Shown here one piece after another: positions 6,064 through 13,984 of a DNA stretch of 21,042 nucleotides; position 1 is the first letter of the stretch; the number at the start of each line of letters is the position of its first letter. Position numbers and translations under genes: made by a program. Source of the stretch: CAZWIT01 sp964533435 (GTDB lineage: Bacteria; Patescibacteriota; Patescibacteriia; UBA1558; GWA2-36-10); contig CAZHLU010000007.1 in assembly GCA_964533435.1 (NCBI GenBank), forward strand, positions 1 through 21,042, given 5' to 3'. The notes beneath the pieces were generated by a model. That model did no database searches, was not told the DNA's origin, and saw nothing but the letters and a program-made list of their open reading frames with translations.

Positions 6064-6471
6064 ATGAGTAGAAACTTTCGTTTTGGTACAAAGCGTTTTC
6101 AGGATCAAGTGGCTATTGAAAGATTTTTGCAAGCTAGTCTTACGGGCATGCAGTCTCAGCTTGATGCCATATCAATTAGTTTAGAATTTAAACTTGATAC
6201 GCATATTGGTAAGAAACCAGGCAGCATTTTTTTATTTTGGCATAGCCTTAAGGGCACTGGGTTGACTGTTTTTGATCAGCGCCATATTTATGAGCGCTTA
6301 GTAGAAATGATTAGCGGATATCGTAATTTGTTTATCTATCAGGCTGATGATCAAGGCGATGATCCTAATCCATGGATAGTGGAACTTCGGATTGACGATT
6401 ATAGTCAATTTACAATGACGCATCACAACGATGATGACGAAGATCTTTTTTTCCCGACTGTTACTAAGTGA
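6064..6471 (+). CDS. Unrecognised 135-aa acidic protein (orphan unit 3)
   Basis: I do not recognise this 135-aa protein. It starts MSRNFRFGTKRFQDQVAIER, basic at the N-terminus, with a central alternation of helical and beta-like segments (SIFLFWHSLKGTGLTVFD; NLFIYQADDQGDDPNPWIVE) and a very acidic tail (HHNDDDEDLFFP, about residues 119-130). There is no signal or membrane segment. GGAGG lies 11 bases before the ATG, and the gene has its own extended -10 promoter and a strong terminator at 6480. The acidic tail next to a basic start could mean nucleic-acid mimicry or simple solubility; nothing in the sequence settles this. It is the last of the three consecutive orphan units and faces argS convergently. 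Confidence 0.72.
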   Translation: MSRNFRFGTKRFQDQVAIERFLQASLTGMQSQLDAISISLEFKLDTHIGKKPGSIFLFWHSLKGTGLTVFDQRHIYERLVEMISGYRNLFIYQADDQGDDPNPWIVELRIDDYSQFTMTHHNDDDEDLFFPTVTK

Positions 6472-6479
6472 TTTTGTAA

Positions 6480-6511
6480 AAAAACGTGTACCTTTCACGG
6501 TACACGTTTTT
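6480..6511. terminator. Bidirectional terminator between orphan unit 3 and argS
   Basis: AAAAACGTGTACC (6480-6492), loop TTTCAC, GGTACACGTTTTT (6499-6511): a 13-bp perfect stem with A and T runs on both sides, serving both convergent genes. Confidence 0.92.
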
Positions 6512-6531
6512 CTTTTTGTTTGAATTATTTT

Positions 6532-8343
6532 TTACATTTTGTCTAAGGCGGTAATGCCTAAGATATTTAAACCAGAATGTAAAATTTGTTGGCAGGATAG
6601 ACAAATAAGTAAACGAAAGTTTTTTTGGATATCGGTGTCAGCTTTTAAGACTGAATGTTGCTGGTAAAAATTATTAAAAATTTTAGCTAGTTCAAAAAGA
6701 TAGTGAGTGAGTACAGCTGGATTATACTCTAAAGAAGCTTGTGTTAAAATTTCTGGGTAATCTAATAATTTTTTTAGTAATTTTTTTTCTTCTAAATTAA
6801 CGGCAATTTTTTGGTAGTCAATTTTTTTATTAACTTTAGCTTGTTTTAATATTTGGCTAATACGAGCATGAGTATATTGGACAAAAGGGCCAGTATAGCC
6901 ATCTAAAGTAATTGAACTTTCGGCTTGATAGACAATATCTTTTTGAGGATTAGTACCCAACATCGCAAATTTAATGGCAGCTAAAGCTACTTCCTTGGCA
7001 ATGTGTTCTTGATTGCCTTGTTCTATCTTTTTTTCAGCTTTTGCCATCATTTCTTTTACTCGGGCAATTGTTTCTACAATAATGGTATCAGCATCAGCTG
7101 TCTTGCCTTCGCGTGATTTTATTTTACCTTCTGGTCTTGATACCATACCATAAGATAGGTGATGCAAATAATCTGCCCAAGTAAAACCTAATTTTTTTAA
7201 AATTAAGAATAATACTTTGAAATGATAGTCTTGTTCAGAGGCAACAACGTAAATAGCACGGTTAAATTTAAATTTATCATGACGTCTTTTGGCAGTGCCT
7301 AAATCCTGAGTCATATAAACCGAAGTGCCGTCAGAACGTAAAACAATTTTTTCATCCAAACCTTCATTTCGTAAATCTATCCAAACAGAATTATCGGGTT
7401 TAGTAAAAAATACTTTTTTGTCTAAGCCTAATTTAATCAAATCTTTGCCCAGGAGATAGGTGTCGCTTTCTAAATCAATATGATCAAATTTGATACCCAA
7501 ATCATTGTAAGTTTTTTTATAACCATCATATACCCAGGCGTTCATGGTTTGCCATAATTTTTTAACTTTAGGATCACCTTGTTCCCAGGCTTTTAACATA
7601 TCTTGGGCTTTGTGCATCCAAACAGATTGAGCTAAAAATTTTTCCCTTACTTGTCTTTTTTCAAGAGTTCCTAGTTGTTTGGGGTCAATATTATTTTTAT
7701 CTAAATAAGTTCTTTCTTCAGCTGAAAGTAGTTCGCCAAATTTTACATAATATTTACCAACCAAGTGATCGCCCTTGATGCCGGTGCTGGCTGGAGTCTC
7801 GTTATTACCAAATTCTTGCCAAGCCAACATGCTTTTGACAATGTGAATACCGCGATCATTAATAATATTAGCGGCAATTACTTGGTATCCTTGCGTTTGG
7901 TATAAATTAACTAAAGCTTGACCTAAGCAATTATTGCGTAAGTGGCCAATGTGTTGGGGTTTGTTGGTATTTGGTCCAGAAAATTCAATTAAAACTTTTT
8001 CTTTTTTATTTAATTTTGTTTGACCGTAATTTTTATCTTTTAAAATATTATCTAAGCTTAAGGCAGCTAATTTTTGTCCATTAATGAATAAGTTTAAATA
8101 AGGACCAAAGGCTTCTACTTTTTCAAAAATATTATTGGCCGGCCAATTATCGGCTAATTTTTTAGCAAGTTCAGGTGCAGTGCTTTGATTTTGTTTAGCT
8201 AAATTAAAACAAGCCAAGGCATAATCACCTAAATTATCTTTAGGCGTGGTAGCTAAAATACAAGCTTCAGCTTTAACTGTAATATTTAAAATTTGGCTGA
8301 TGGTTTTAGCTAAGGTGTTTTGTAGTTCGTAAATAATACTCAT
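6532..8343 (-). CDS. argS: Arginyl-tRNA synthetase
   Basis: The 603-aa class I synthetase charges tRNA-Arg. The N-terminal Add-1 domain covers about residues 1-85, with the family's GDYALACFNLAK segment; the catalytic domain has GPNTNKPQHIGHLRNN with HIGH at 131-134. The KMSKS-equivalent region is GKIKSREGKT (406-415), degenerate as in many ArgS. The C-terminal anticodon-binding DALR domain follows from about residue 480, opening QYTHARISQILKQA. The length is normal for the family. A promoter at 8353-8381 places the transcript start about 3 bases before the ATG and no Shine-Dalgarno exists, so this mRNA is probably leaderless. It forms a single-gene unit ending at the bidirectional terminator. 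Confidence 0.97.
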   Translation of the reverse strand: MSIIYELQNTLAKTISQILNITVKAEACILATTPKDNLGDYALACFNLAKQNQSTAPELAKKLADNWPANNIFEKVEAFGPYLNLFINGQKLAALSLDNILKDKNYGQTKLNKKEKVLIEFSGPNTNKPQHIGHLRNNCLGQALVNLYQTQGYQVIAANIINDRGIHIVKSMLAWQEFGNNETPASTGIKGDHLVGKYYVKFGELLSAEERTYLDKNNIDPKQLGTLEKRQVREKFLAQSVWMHKAQDMLKAWEQGDPKVKKLWQTMNAWVYDGYKKTYNDLGIKFDHIDLESDTYLLGKDLIKLGLDKKVFFTKPDNSVWIDLRNEGLDEKIVLRSDGTSVYMTQDLGTAKRRHDKFKFNRAIYVVASEQDYHFKVLFLILKKLGFTWADYLHHLSYGMVSRPEGKIKSREGKTADADTIIVETIARVKEMMAKAEKKIEQGNQEHIAKEVALAAIKFAMLGTNPQKDIVYQAESSITLDGYTGPFVQYTHARISQILKQAKVNKKIDYQKIAVNLEEKKLLKKLLDYPEILTQASLEYNPAVLTHYLFELAKIFNNFYQQHSVLKADTDIQKNFRLLICLSCQQILHSGLNILGITALDKM

Positions 8344-8352
8344 AATAGCTTA

Positions 8353-8381
8353 ATCATACTGAAAAAGCCTTTTATTTTCAA
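8353..8381 (-). promoter_or_regulatory. argS promoter with near-leaderless start
   Basis: On the minus strand: TTGAAA (8381-8376), 17-base spacer, TATGAT (8358-8353). The expected start near 8346 is about 3 bases from the ATG at 8343. Confidence 0.75.
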
Positions 8382-8388
8382 GGGTATA

Positions 8389-8460
8389 GCTTTAAAGTTA
8401 TGGTGCTTGCACCGTTAAACAGGCCGCTTCGCGGCGTTTAACGGTGTGGATAACTTAAGC
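8389..8460. repeat. Long imperfect inverted repeat
   Basis: A 72-base hairpin. The outer arms AAGTTAT/ATAACTT extend to GC at each end. The core is CACCGTTAAAC (8410-8420) with GTTTAACGGTG (8436-8446), 11 bp, capped by GCCGC-TTC-GCGGC. A competing small hairpin, GGTGC-TT-GCACC, occupies the left arm. No T run follows, so it is not a normal terminator. It could be a REP-like or miniature mobile element, or a boundary between argS and the downstream RNA gene. Confidence 0.6.
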
Positions 8461-8461
8461 C

Positions 8462-8489
8462 TTGACCGTATTAATAGATATGATAAGAT
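8462..8489 (+). promoter_or_regulatory. Promoter of the 6S-like RNA
   Basis: TTGACC (8462-8467), 16-base spacer, TAAGAT (8484-8489). The predicted start, 8496-8499, coincides with the first base of the closing stem of the RNA. Confidence 0.55.
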
Positions 8490-8497
8490 ATATATCT

Positions 8498-8647
8498 AGA
8501 CTAATAGTTGAAATTGATGTGAAGAGAAAAGTATGATCGTTGATGAACGATTTTCTGCAGCTTAAAGTTTAAGCAATAGAAATTCGTTCACCACGTTATC
8601 TCTTTTCCCCATCACAATCCAATTTTTTTCAAGACTATTAGTCTTTT
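8498..8647 (+). ncRNA. ssrS: 6S RNA candidate
   Basis: About 150 nt fold into one rod. Closing stem: GACTAATAGT (8499-8508) with ACTATTAGTC (8634-8643), continued by TTG/CAA, AATTG/CAATT, TGTGA/TCACA and GAAAAG/CTTTTC. A large central bubble follows, 14 nt on the 5' side (8532-8545) and 13 nt on the 3' side (8589-8601). The apical stem is AACGA-T-TTTCT (8546-8556) with AGAAA-T-TCGTT (8578-8588), capped by GCTTAA-agt-TTAAGC (8560-8574). A closing stem, open central bubble and apical stem are the defining architecture of 6S RNA, which binds the sigma-70 RNA polymerase as a promoter mimic. As in known 6S RNAs, the 5' bubble strand can form an alternative hairpin, ATCGTT-gatg-AACGAT. The length is slightly short (usual about 180 nt). 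The call rests on hand folding. Confidence 0.6.
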
Positions 8648-8667
8648 CATTTATTTAAATTTTTTAG

Positions 8668-8688
8668 TCGCCTAAATGGCGATTTTTT
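8668..8688 (+). terminator. Terminator downstream of the 6S-like RNA
   Basis: TCGCC (8668-8672), loop TAAAT, GGCGA (8678-8682), then six T. The stem is short but well formed. A T4 run directly after the RNA closing stem (8644-8647) may act first. Confidence 0.6.
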
Positions 8689-8696
8689 GTTATAAT
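8688..8696 (+). promoter_or_regulatory. Extended -10 box of the P2-type ATPase gene
   Basis: TGT-TATAAT (8688-8696), a perfect extended -10 with no good -35. The start would be near 8703, only about 4 bases before the ATG at 8707, so the mRNA is nearly leaderless. Confidence 0.55.
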
Positions 8697-8706
8697 AAAA
8701 ATAAAT

Positions 8707-11373
8707 ATGCCTAAAACAAACATAGTTTGGCACTCTTTAAGTAGCCATCAAACATTAAAAAAATTAGATTCTAGTCAAAATGGCTTAAATAGCGCAGAGG
8801 CTAAAAAGCGTTTACTTAAATACGGTCAAAACGTTTTAGCTAAAAAAGAAAATTTTAGTATTGCTCGAGTTTTTTTAAAACAATTTAGCAGTGCCTTGGT
8901 TTATGTTTTATTGATTGCTGGTTTAATTAGTATTTTGTTTAAAGAATTTATTGATGCTTATGTTATTTGGTCGGCAGTTTTACTTAATGTAGTGGTTGGT
9001 TTTTTTCAAGAATATAAAGCTAATCAGTCTTTAGAGCGTTTAAGTCAGGTTGTTAAAAAAAATAGTTTAGTTTGGCGAGATGGGCGCGAATTACTTTTGG
9101 ATATTATTTTTTTGGTTCCAGGAGATATTATTAGCTTGCGTTCGGGGGATAGAGTGCCAGCTGATTGTAGAATATTGGTAGCTAACAATTTGCAAATTAA
9201 TGAAGCGACCTTAACCGGGGAATCTTTGCCTGTTAAAAAACAAGACAAAGTTTTACCAATTGGTACAGTTTTAGCTGAGCGTTTTAATATGGTTTTGATG
9301 GGTACCTTGGTAGTAGAAGGAACAGCTTTAGCTGTAGTAGTATCCACTGGTCTTGATACGGAAGTTGGGCAAATTTCTTCATTACTCAAAGCTACTAAGG
9401 AAGAATTAACGCCTTTGCAATTAAAATTAAATTCTTTTGCTAAAAATATTACTAAAGTAATTGTAGTGGTGGCAGTTTTACTATTTATCTTTGGTTTAGT
9501 AAAAGGTTATGACTGGGAAGAAATGTTTACAGTATCAGTAGCAGTGGCAGTTTCAGCTATTCCTGAAGGCTTGTTGATTAGCTTGACCATGATTTTGACT
9601 ATTGGTATGCAGAGAATACTAAAGAAAAATGGTTTGGTTAGACAATTAGTATCAGCAGAAACTCTGGGTTCAACTACTGTCATTTGTACAGATAAGACTG
9701 GCACTTTGACTGAAGGCTTTATGCGCGTGACGGAGCTTATTACTGCTAGCCATCATTTTGATTTTAGCGCTCAGGGTTTTAAAAACATTGCTTGGGATAA
9801 AGAATTAGAAAAATCAGTTAAAATTGCTTGGTTGTGTAATGATGCTCATCCTAGCAATCCTAATGATAGTAGAGATAATTGGAATATTTTAGGTTCAGCA
9901 ACTGAAGCAGCCTTGCTTTTGTTTGCGGCTAATTTTGGAGCAGAGGGTATTTTTAAAAATTTTAAACGTAAACAAGAATTGCCTTTTGATTCGCGTTATA
10001 AATTTATGTTAACGCGTATGTCTTATACTGAAACCCATGATCTACTTTTGTTTAAAGGTGCTCCAGAAAAAATATTAACTTTTGCTAAATTTTATTATCA
10101 TAATGGAAAAGTTCTGCCTTTGACGCCAGTGGTTTTAAAAAAATGGCATGAACGTTTTGATAGTTTGACTCGTAGAGGCCTTAGAGCTTTAGCTGGAGCA
10201 ACAGCTATTGTTGCTAAAGATTATCCAATAATTTCAGATACGGAAAATATTCCAAACAATATTACCTTAGTGTGTCTTTGGGGCTTATCAGATCCTTTAC
10301 GTCTTGAAGTAGCTGAAACTTTACGACATACCCATAGCGCTGGTATTAAAACCGTTATTATTACTGGTGATAATAAATTAACGGCTCGTCGCATTGGCAC
10401 TGACTTGGGTATGAATATTCAGAATGATGAGATTATAACCGGTGATGAGCTAGCTAAATTATCAGATAAACAATTAGAAGAAAGAGTAGTAGATATTAAA
10501 ATTTATGCGCGAGTAACACCGGCTGACAAATTGCGTATTGTTCAGGCCTGGCAAGCAAGAGGTGAGGTGGTAGCTATGACCGGTGATGGTGTTAATGATG
10601 CGCCTGCTTTAAAAGCAGCTGATGTTGGTGTGGCTGTGAGTTCTGGTTCAGACATTGCTAAAGAAACAGCTGATTTAATTTTGCTTGATAATAATTTTAA
10701 AACAATTGTAATGTCAGTAAAAGAAGGTAGGGTTATTTTTGCTAATATCCGAAAAGTTATTTTATATTTATTATCTGATAGTTTTGCAGAAATGGCTGTG
10801 ATTGTTGGTGGTTTATTTTTGGGTTGGCCTTTACCACTTCTGACTGGTCAAATTTTGTGGATCAATTTAATTTGTGATGGATTTCCAGCCTTAGCACTTA
10901 CTGCTGAACCAGAGGAAGATGATATTATGAATACTAAGCCACATGATCGTAAGCACTTGGTTGCTTTTGAACATAAATTTTTAATTGCTACAGTTAGTCT
11001 TATTAGTGGTTTATTATCTTTAGGAACTTTTTATTATACTTGGCAAACTAGTCAGAATTTGGATTTAGCTAGAACCATGGCCTTTACTACTTTGGCTTGT
11101 AGTACTTTAGTTTATGTTTTTAGTATTAAAACTTTAGAAAAAAATATTTTTTATAGCCATCCTTTTCGTAATAAATATTTAAATTTAGGAGTTTTAGCTG
11201 GTTTATTATTACAGCTAGCAGCTGTTTATACTCCATTTTTAAATAAATTTTTAAGCACCGTGCCTTTGAATATTTCACATTGGCTTTTGATTATTGTAGC
11301 TACTATTACTTCTATTATTTTTATTGAGCTGATTAAGTTTATATTTAACATATATCATAAACATCGTCGTTAG
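8707..11373 (+). CDS. P2-type cation-transporting ATPase (Ca2+-ATPase-like)
   Basis: An 888-aa P-type ATPase of the SERCA/PMCA-like branch, which pumps cations across the membrane with ATP. In order: N-terminal cation-ATPase domain (about 5-75), first two membrane helices (60-105), actuator domain with TGES (170-173), M4 with SAIPEGL (E287), phosphorylation motif DKTGTLT (Asp329), nucleotide domain with KGAPEKIL, hinge TGDGVNDAP (from 625), and a C-terminal block of six helices. Site residues compared with SERCA: the M4 Glu is present; M5 reads YLLSDSFAEM, keeping the Glu but with Ser aligned to Asn768; M6 reads NLICDG, keeping Asn and Asp but with Cys at Thr799. Calcium or manganese is likely, but the specificity is unsure. 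It lacks heavy-metal domains, unlike the copA below. Single-gene unit with its own terminator. Confidence 0.92.
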   Translation: MPKTNIVWHSLSSHQTLKKLDSSQNGLNSAEAKKRLLKYGQNVLAKKENFSIARVFLKQFSSALVYVLLIAGLISILFKEFIDAYVIWSAVLLNVVVGFFQEYKANQSLERLSQVVKKNSLVWRDGRELLLDIIFLVPGDIISLRSGDRVPADCRILVANNLQINEATLTGESLPVKKQDKVLPIGTVLAERFNMVLMGTLVVEGTALAVVVSTGLDTEVGQISSLLKATKEELTPLQLKLNSFAKNITKVIVVVAVLLFIFGLVKGYDWEEMFTVSVAVAVSAIPEGLLISLTMILTIGMQRILKKNGLVRQLVSAETLGSTTVICTDKTGTLTEGFMRVTELITASHHFDFSAQGFKNIAWDKELEKSVKIAWLCNDAHPSNPNDSRDNWNILGSATEAALLLFAANFGAEGIFKNFKRKQELPFDSRYKFMLTRMSYTETHDLLLFKGAPEKILTFAKFYYHNGKVLPLTPVVLKKWHERFDSLTRRGLRALAGATAIVAKDYPIISDTENIPNNITLVCLWGLSDPLRLEVAETLRHTHSAGIKTVIITGDNKLTARRIGTDLGMNIQNDEIITGDELAKLSDKQLEERVVDIKIYARVTPADKLRIVQAWQARGEVVAMTGDGVNDAPALKAADVGVAVSSGSDIAKETADLILLDNNFKTIVMSVKEGRVIFANIRKVILYLLSDSFAEMAVIVGGLFLGWPLPLLTGQILWINLICDGFPALALTAEPEEDDIMNTKPHDRKHLVAFEHKFLIATVSLISGLLSLGTFYYTWQTSQNLDLARTMAFTTLACSTLVYVFSIKTLEKNIFYSHPFRNKYLNLGVLAGLLLQLAAVYTPFLNKFLSTVPLNISHWLLIIVATITSIIFIELIKFIFNIYHKHRR

Positions 11374-11384
11374 TTTTTTATAAA

Positions 11385-11414
11385 AAAAGACTCAGCGTAA
11401 GGACTGGGTCTTTT
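11385..11414 (+). terminator. Terminator of the P2-type ATPase gene
   Basis: AAAAGACTCAG (11385-11395), loop CGTAAGGA, CTGGGTCTTTT (11404-11414): an 11-bp stem with one G-U pair, ending in a T run. Confidence 0.85.
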
Positions 11415-11418
11415 ATAT

Positions 11419-11447
11419 TTGACATAAATTGATTTTTATGTTATTTT
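11419..11447 (+). promoter_or_regulatory. Promoter of the HTH-GHKL operon
   Basis: TTGACA (11419-11424), 17-base spacer ending TGT, TATTTT (11442-11447): an extended -10 promoter. The start is near 11454, leaving a long leader of about 109 nt. A second TTGACA at 11485-11490 has no good -10 at the right distance. A small CCC-ACTTTC-GGG hairpin precedes the ribosome site. Confidence 0.65.
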
Positions 11448-11562
11448 AGCAAGTTCTTAAAATGCAGAAATTGCGTTTAGTACATTGACAGTTTATATGC
11501 TATTTTTTGCAAAAAAGTGTCCAAAACCCCACTTTCGGGATTAGATAAAGGAGGACAACTCG

Positions 11563-12291
11563 ATGAGCACGATCAAGTTCAGCGGCACTACTGCTGCTTG
11601 TTTGCTTGCTTATGGGCAAAGTCTGCCCAAAGGTAGGCAAGCAGCTGTTGGTCGCAAGCCAATGGCAGATTTTGTCGGCGTATCTGATGCTAGTGTATAT
11701 CGTTGGCTAACTGGCAGGGGTCAAATGCCGATCGGCTTGAGTCAGATCAGGGTTTGGCATTGGTTGGAAAGCCAAGGCTACCTTGTTGATGACTTGAAGA
11801 GCCTAAAGGTAAATGAACCTGTTATTTATGCTTTGGGATATTTCTTGTCTCATAACAAGCTCAACTTCGAAGCATTGTATCAGATGCTCGGGTATTCCAA
11901 GCCGTCTTCTTTTTTGGCAGTGTTGCGTGGCGAAGCTAAGTTGCCAGCTGCCAAGGTCAAGACAGCTTATTTGATGATGCAGGATATTGATAAGAATCTG
12001 TATCAGCGTCTGACAGACGTAGTTATTATTGATAGTCCGGAAGTAGTTGAGTCAGTTGTTGAGCAGAATAGTCTGTCTCAGCAAACCAACTCGGTTATTT
12101 CCAAATGTCTGGAAGAGATGATATTGCTAATCCTGCCCTTGGCCGAAAAGGCCTTGTCTGACTCTTTCACTGACGAAGAACGCCGTCAGTTGCGCAAGGC
12201 AATTCCGCAAGACGGTTTGTATAGGCTGTTTCGGGTCTTGGGCGGCCTGTGCTCGAAAGAAAACAGGCGTAACATCACGGAGGTGGAATAG
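11563..12291 (+). CDS. Double helix-turn-helix-like protein, partner of the GHKL ATPase
   Basis: A 242-aa protein with two helix-turn-helix-like segments: residues 34-56 (MADFVGVSDASVYRWLTGRG, then QMP) and 103-129 (centred on MLGYSKPSSFLAVLRGEAKL). The two share the pattern G-aromatic/V-S-x2-S-x-Y/F-x-x-W/L-L-x-G-x3-M/L-P, so they look like an internal duplication. The C-terminal 100 residues are helical and acidic, with no recognised domain. It probably binds DNA, either to regulate its own operon or to direct the ATPase. The start has AAAGGAGG 8 bases upstream. Its stop codon TAG overlaps the GTG of the ATPase gene by one base, so translation is coupled and the two products are probably made together. 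Codons are GC-richer than in the flanking genes. Confidence 0.75.
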   Translation: MSTIKFSGTTAACLLAYGQSLPKGRQAAVGRKPMADFVGVSDASVYRWLTGRGQMPIGLSQIRVWHWLESQGYLVDDLKSLKVNEPVIYALGYFLSHNKLNFEALYQMLGYSKPSSFLAVLRGEAKLPAAKVKTAYLMMQDIDKNLYQRLTDVVIIDSPEVVESVVEQNSLSQQTNSVISKCLEEMILLILPLAEKALSDSFTDEERRQLRKAIPQDGLYRLFRVLGGLCSKENRRNITEVE

Positions 12292-13964
12292 TGTCAAATG
12301 CTCGTAAGAGTCCAGTAGCTCTTCATATGGGTGAGGTTTTGCTCCTAGTAGCAAACACTTACCCCAGATTGCTAGACTTTGTGTTGGAGATCATCCAGAA
12401 CAGTCTGGATGCCAACGCCAAGCAGATTACGGTTAAGATTGATATGCAGAAGCGTAGCCTAGAGGTGACTGACGATGGTCTGGGTGTGAGCCGCGAGAAG
12501 TTCGAGCAGGCTCTGACTCAGATTTGTCAGTCGATGAAGACCAAGGTCAAGGACGCTCTTGGGCGTTTTGGCCGGGGTCTGATTAGCCCCTTGGGCAAAT
12601 GCGAATATTTTACTTTTACGTCCTGTCCGCGCAGTAGTTCAACGGCGCAGACAACGGGCTATATTCAGTGGAATTTCAATACGGCCGATATTCAGGAGGC
12701 TAAGGTAGTTGATGGTATTCCGGTAAAGGAAATGCCTCAATTCATGTTTTGTCGGAAGACCAAGAAGCCGCCTCGCGGCATCTCTTACGTGCCTTGGCGC
12801 ACGCAAGTTAAGGTCTTCAATATTACGGCAGACAAATATGTTTCCAGAATCAGCTTGCAAGAGCTGGTTGACAATATCTTGGCCAAGTACGGTGTAGCAA
12901 TGCGCCGGAAGCAGGCCACTATCAGTATTTTCTTTACCGATGAGCAGGGCAAGACGATCCTCAAGGACGTCGAGCCCAAGGACTTCACGGGTCGGCCTTT
13001 GCCGGTTTTTCCCTTCCAGGGAGATTCGGTAGGCGACGTGATTTTCCGTCTCTTTATTGCACCTAACACTATCAGGGGCCGTAAGGGCAAGGTAGTGTTT
13101 GGTGAAAAAGATAACGATTTTCGTATTTCGGGTCAGTCTATTTGGAATGATTTGGGTGAGGTGCTCCAAGAGGAGACCATCCACGCCCTGCGTTCCGGTA
13201 TTTTCGAAGGCGAAATCTTGGGCGAGAACGTACGCATCCATCCGGATCGCAAGCGTTTTCAAGAAGATGATGCCTTTGTCGATTTCTGTGTAGCTATCGA
13301 CATCTGGTATCAGAAGATTGGTGCGAAATATGCTGGCGAGATTGCCACTGAGAACCGGGAGCGCCGCTACCAGGAACTGGGTTTGCGGTCCATGAAGGTT
13401 ATCAGTGAAATCCTGCGTCAGCCGGAATTCAAAGATCTATTGGGTATGGTAAAGGTGGGTTCGATCGGCAACGGGCACTACGATTTGCCCGCAGCTGGTT
13501 TGCAGCCCGTATCAAGTATGTCCAATCAGGGTGCAGGCGCCGGTCCTAAGTCTGCTACTAACGCAGACGAGAGGCCCGAAGCTTCGCGCGAATACCCGGA
13601 GCATCATCCTGGTACCGTGGCTGGCCCCGATGGTCAGCAGCGGCGTCAGGTGCGCTCGGGTAGCACCGGATTGCAATTTAGGTACGTAGATAATCTGGCT
13701 AGCGCCTGGGAGTTCGATCCTAGGAGCGGTGTGCTGGTTTTCAATACCAGTCATCGTTTCTGGTTCGACTGCGAGGAGACGGATACTGCTCTGATGCGTT
13801 ACCACGAAGTGGTGACGATCCAGGCCTTGTCGGCTCTGCGCGTCCATGGCACTGATATGCACGATATGGTTAGGCTGGTGTTGGAAGACCAGCTGGCCAT
13901 GCTAGTATTTGATATCACTCACGGTGACGCCCTGTCGGGTCGTCGCGGTGGGCGCAAAAAGTAG
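12291..13964 (+). CDS. GHKL-superfamily ATPase (MutL/MORC-like)
   Basis: A 557-aa protein with a clear GHKL (gyrase, Hsp90, histidine kinase, MutL) ATP-binding fold. N-box EIIQNSLDANA is at 33-43 (Glu33, Asn37), G1 motif DDGLG at 61-65, and the lid/G2 segment GRFGRGLISPLG at 91-102, in the style of MutL, Hsp90 and MORC. A second domain follows to about residue 345. Residues 403-458 are a Gly/Ala/Ser/Pro-rich linker. The C-terminal domain (459-545) holds VLVFNTSHRFWF, a segment seen in several stand-alone GHKL proteins, then helices. It lacks the histidine-kinase dimerisation box, and the MutL endonuclease motif is not seen. The start is GTG with GGAGG 7 bases upstream. DNA-associated ATPases of this kind occur in prokaryotic conflict systems, but a defence role is only inference. 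One 60-base line (13321-13380) has 36 G+C, unlike its neighbours. Confidence 0.85.
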   Translation: MSNARKSPVALHMGEVLLLVANTYPRLLDFVLEIIQNSLDANAKQITVKIDMQKRSLEVTDDGLGVSREKFEQALTQICQSMKTKVKDALGRFGRGLISPLGKCEYFTFTSCPRSSSTAQTTGYIQWNFNTADIQEAKVVDGIPVKEMPQFMFCRKTKKPPRGISYVPWRTQVKVFNITADKYVSRISLQELVDNILAKYGVAMRRKQATISIFFTDEQGKTILKDVEPKDFTGRPLPVFPFQGDSVGDVIFRLFIAPNTIRGRKGKVVFGEKDNDFRISGQSIWNDLGEVLQEETIHALRSGIFEGEILGENVRIHPDRKRFQEDDAFVDFCVAIDIWYQKIGAKYAGEIATENRERRYQELGLRSMKVISEILRQPEFKDLLGMVKVGSIGNGHYDLPAAGLQPVSSMSNQGAGAGPKSATNADERPEASREYPEHHPGTVAGPDGQQRRQVRSGSTGLQFRYVDNLASAWEFDPRSGVLVFNTSHRFWFDCEETDTALMRYHEVVTIQALSALRVHGTDMHDMVRLVLEDQLAMLVFDITHGDALSGRRGGRKK

Positions 13965-13984
13965 TATATAAATATTATATTTGC

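Noticed and set aside
8498..8647. SRP RNA, tmRNA or RNase P RNA for the rod-shaped RNA
   Set aside because: The conserved SRP tetraloop region, a tmRNA tag frame with tRNA-like ends, and RNase P core motifs are all absent; the length also excludes the last two.
11485..11513. Second promoter for the HTH-GHKL operon
   Set aside because: TTGACA is present, but the sequence 17 bases later (TGCAAA) is not a -10 box.
12639..13262. Minus-strand open frame of 207 codons inside the GHKL gene
   Set aside because: Entirely antisense to a gene with clear ATPase motifs; no promoter or ribosome site.
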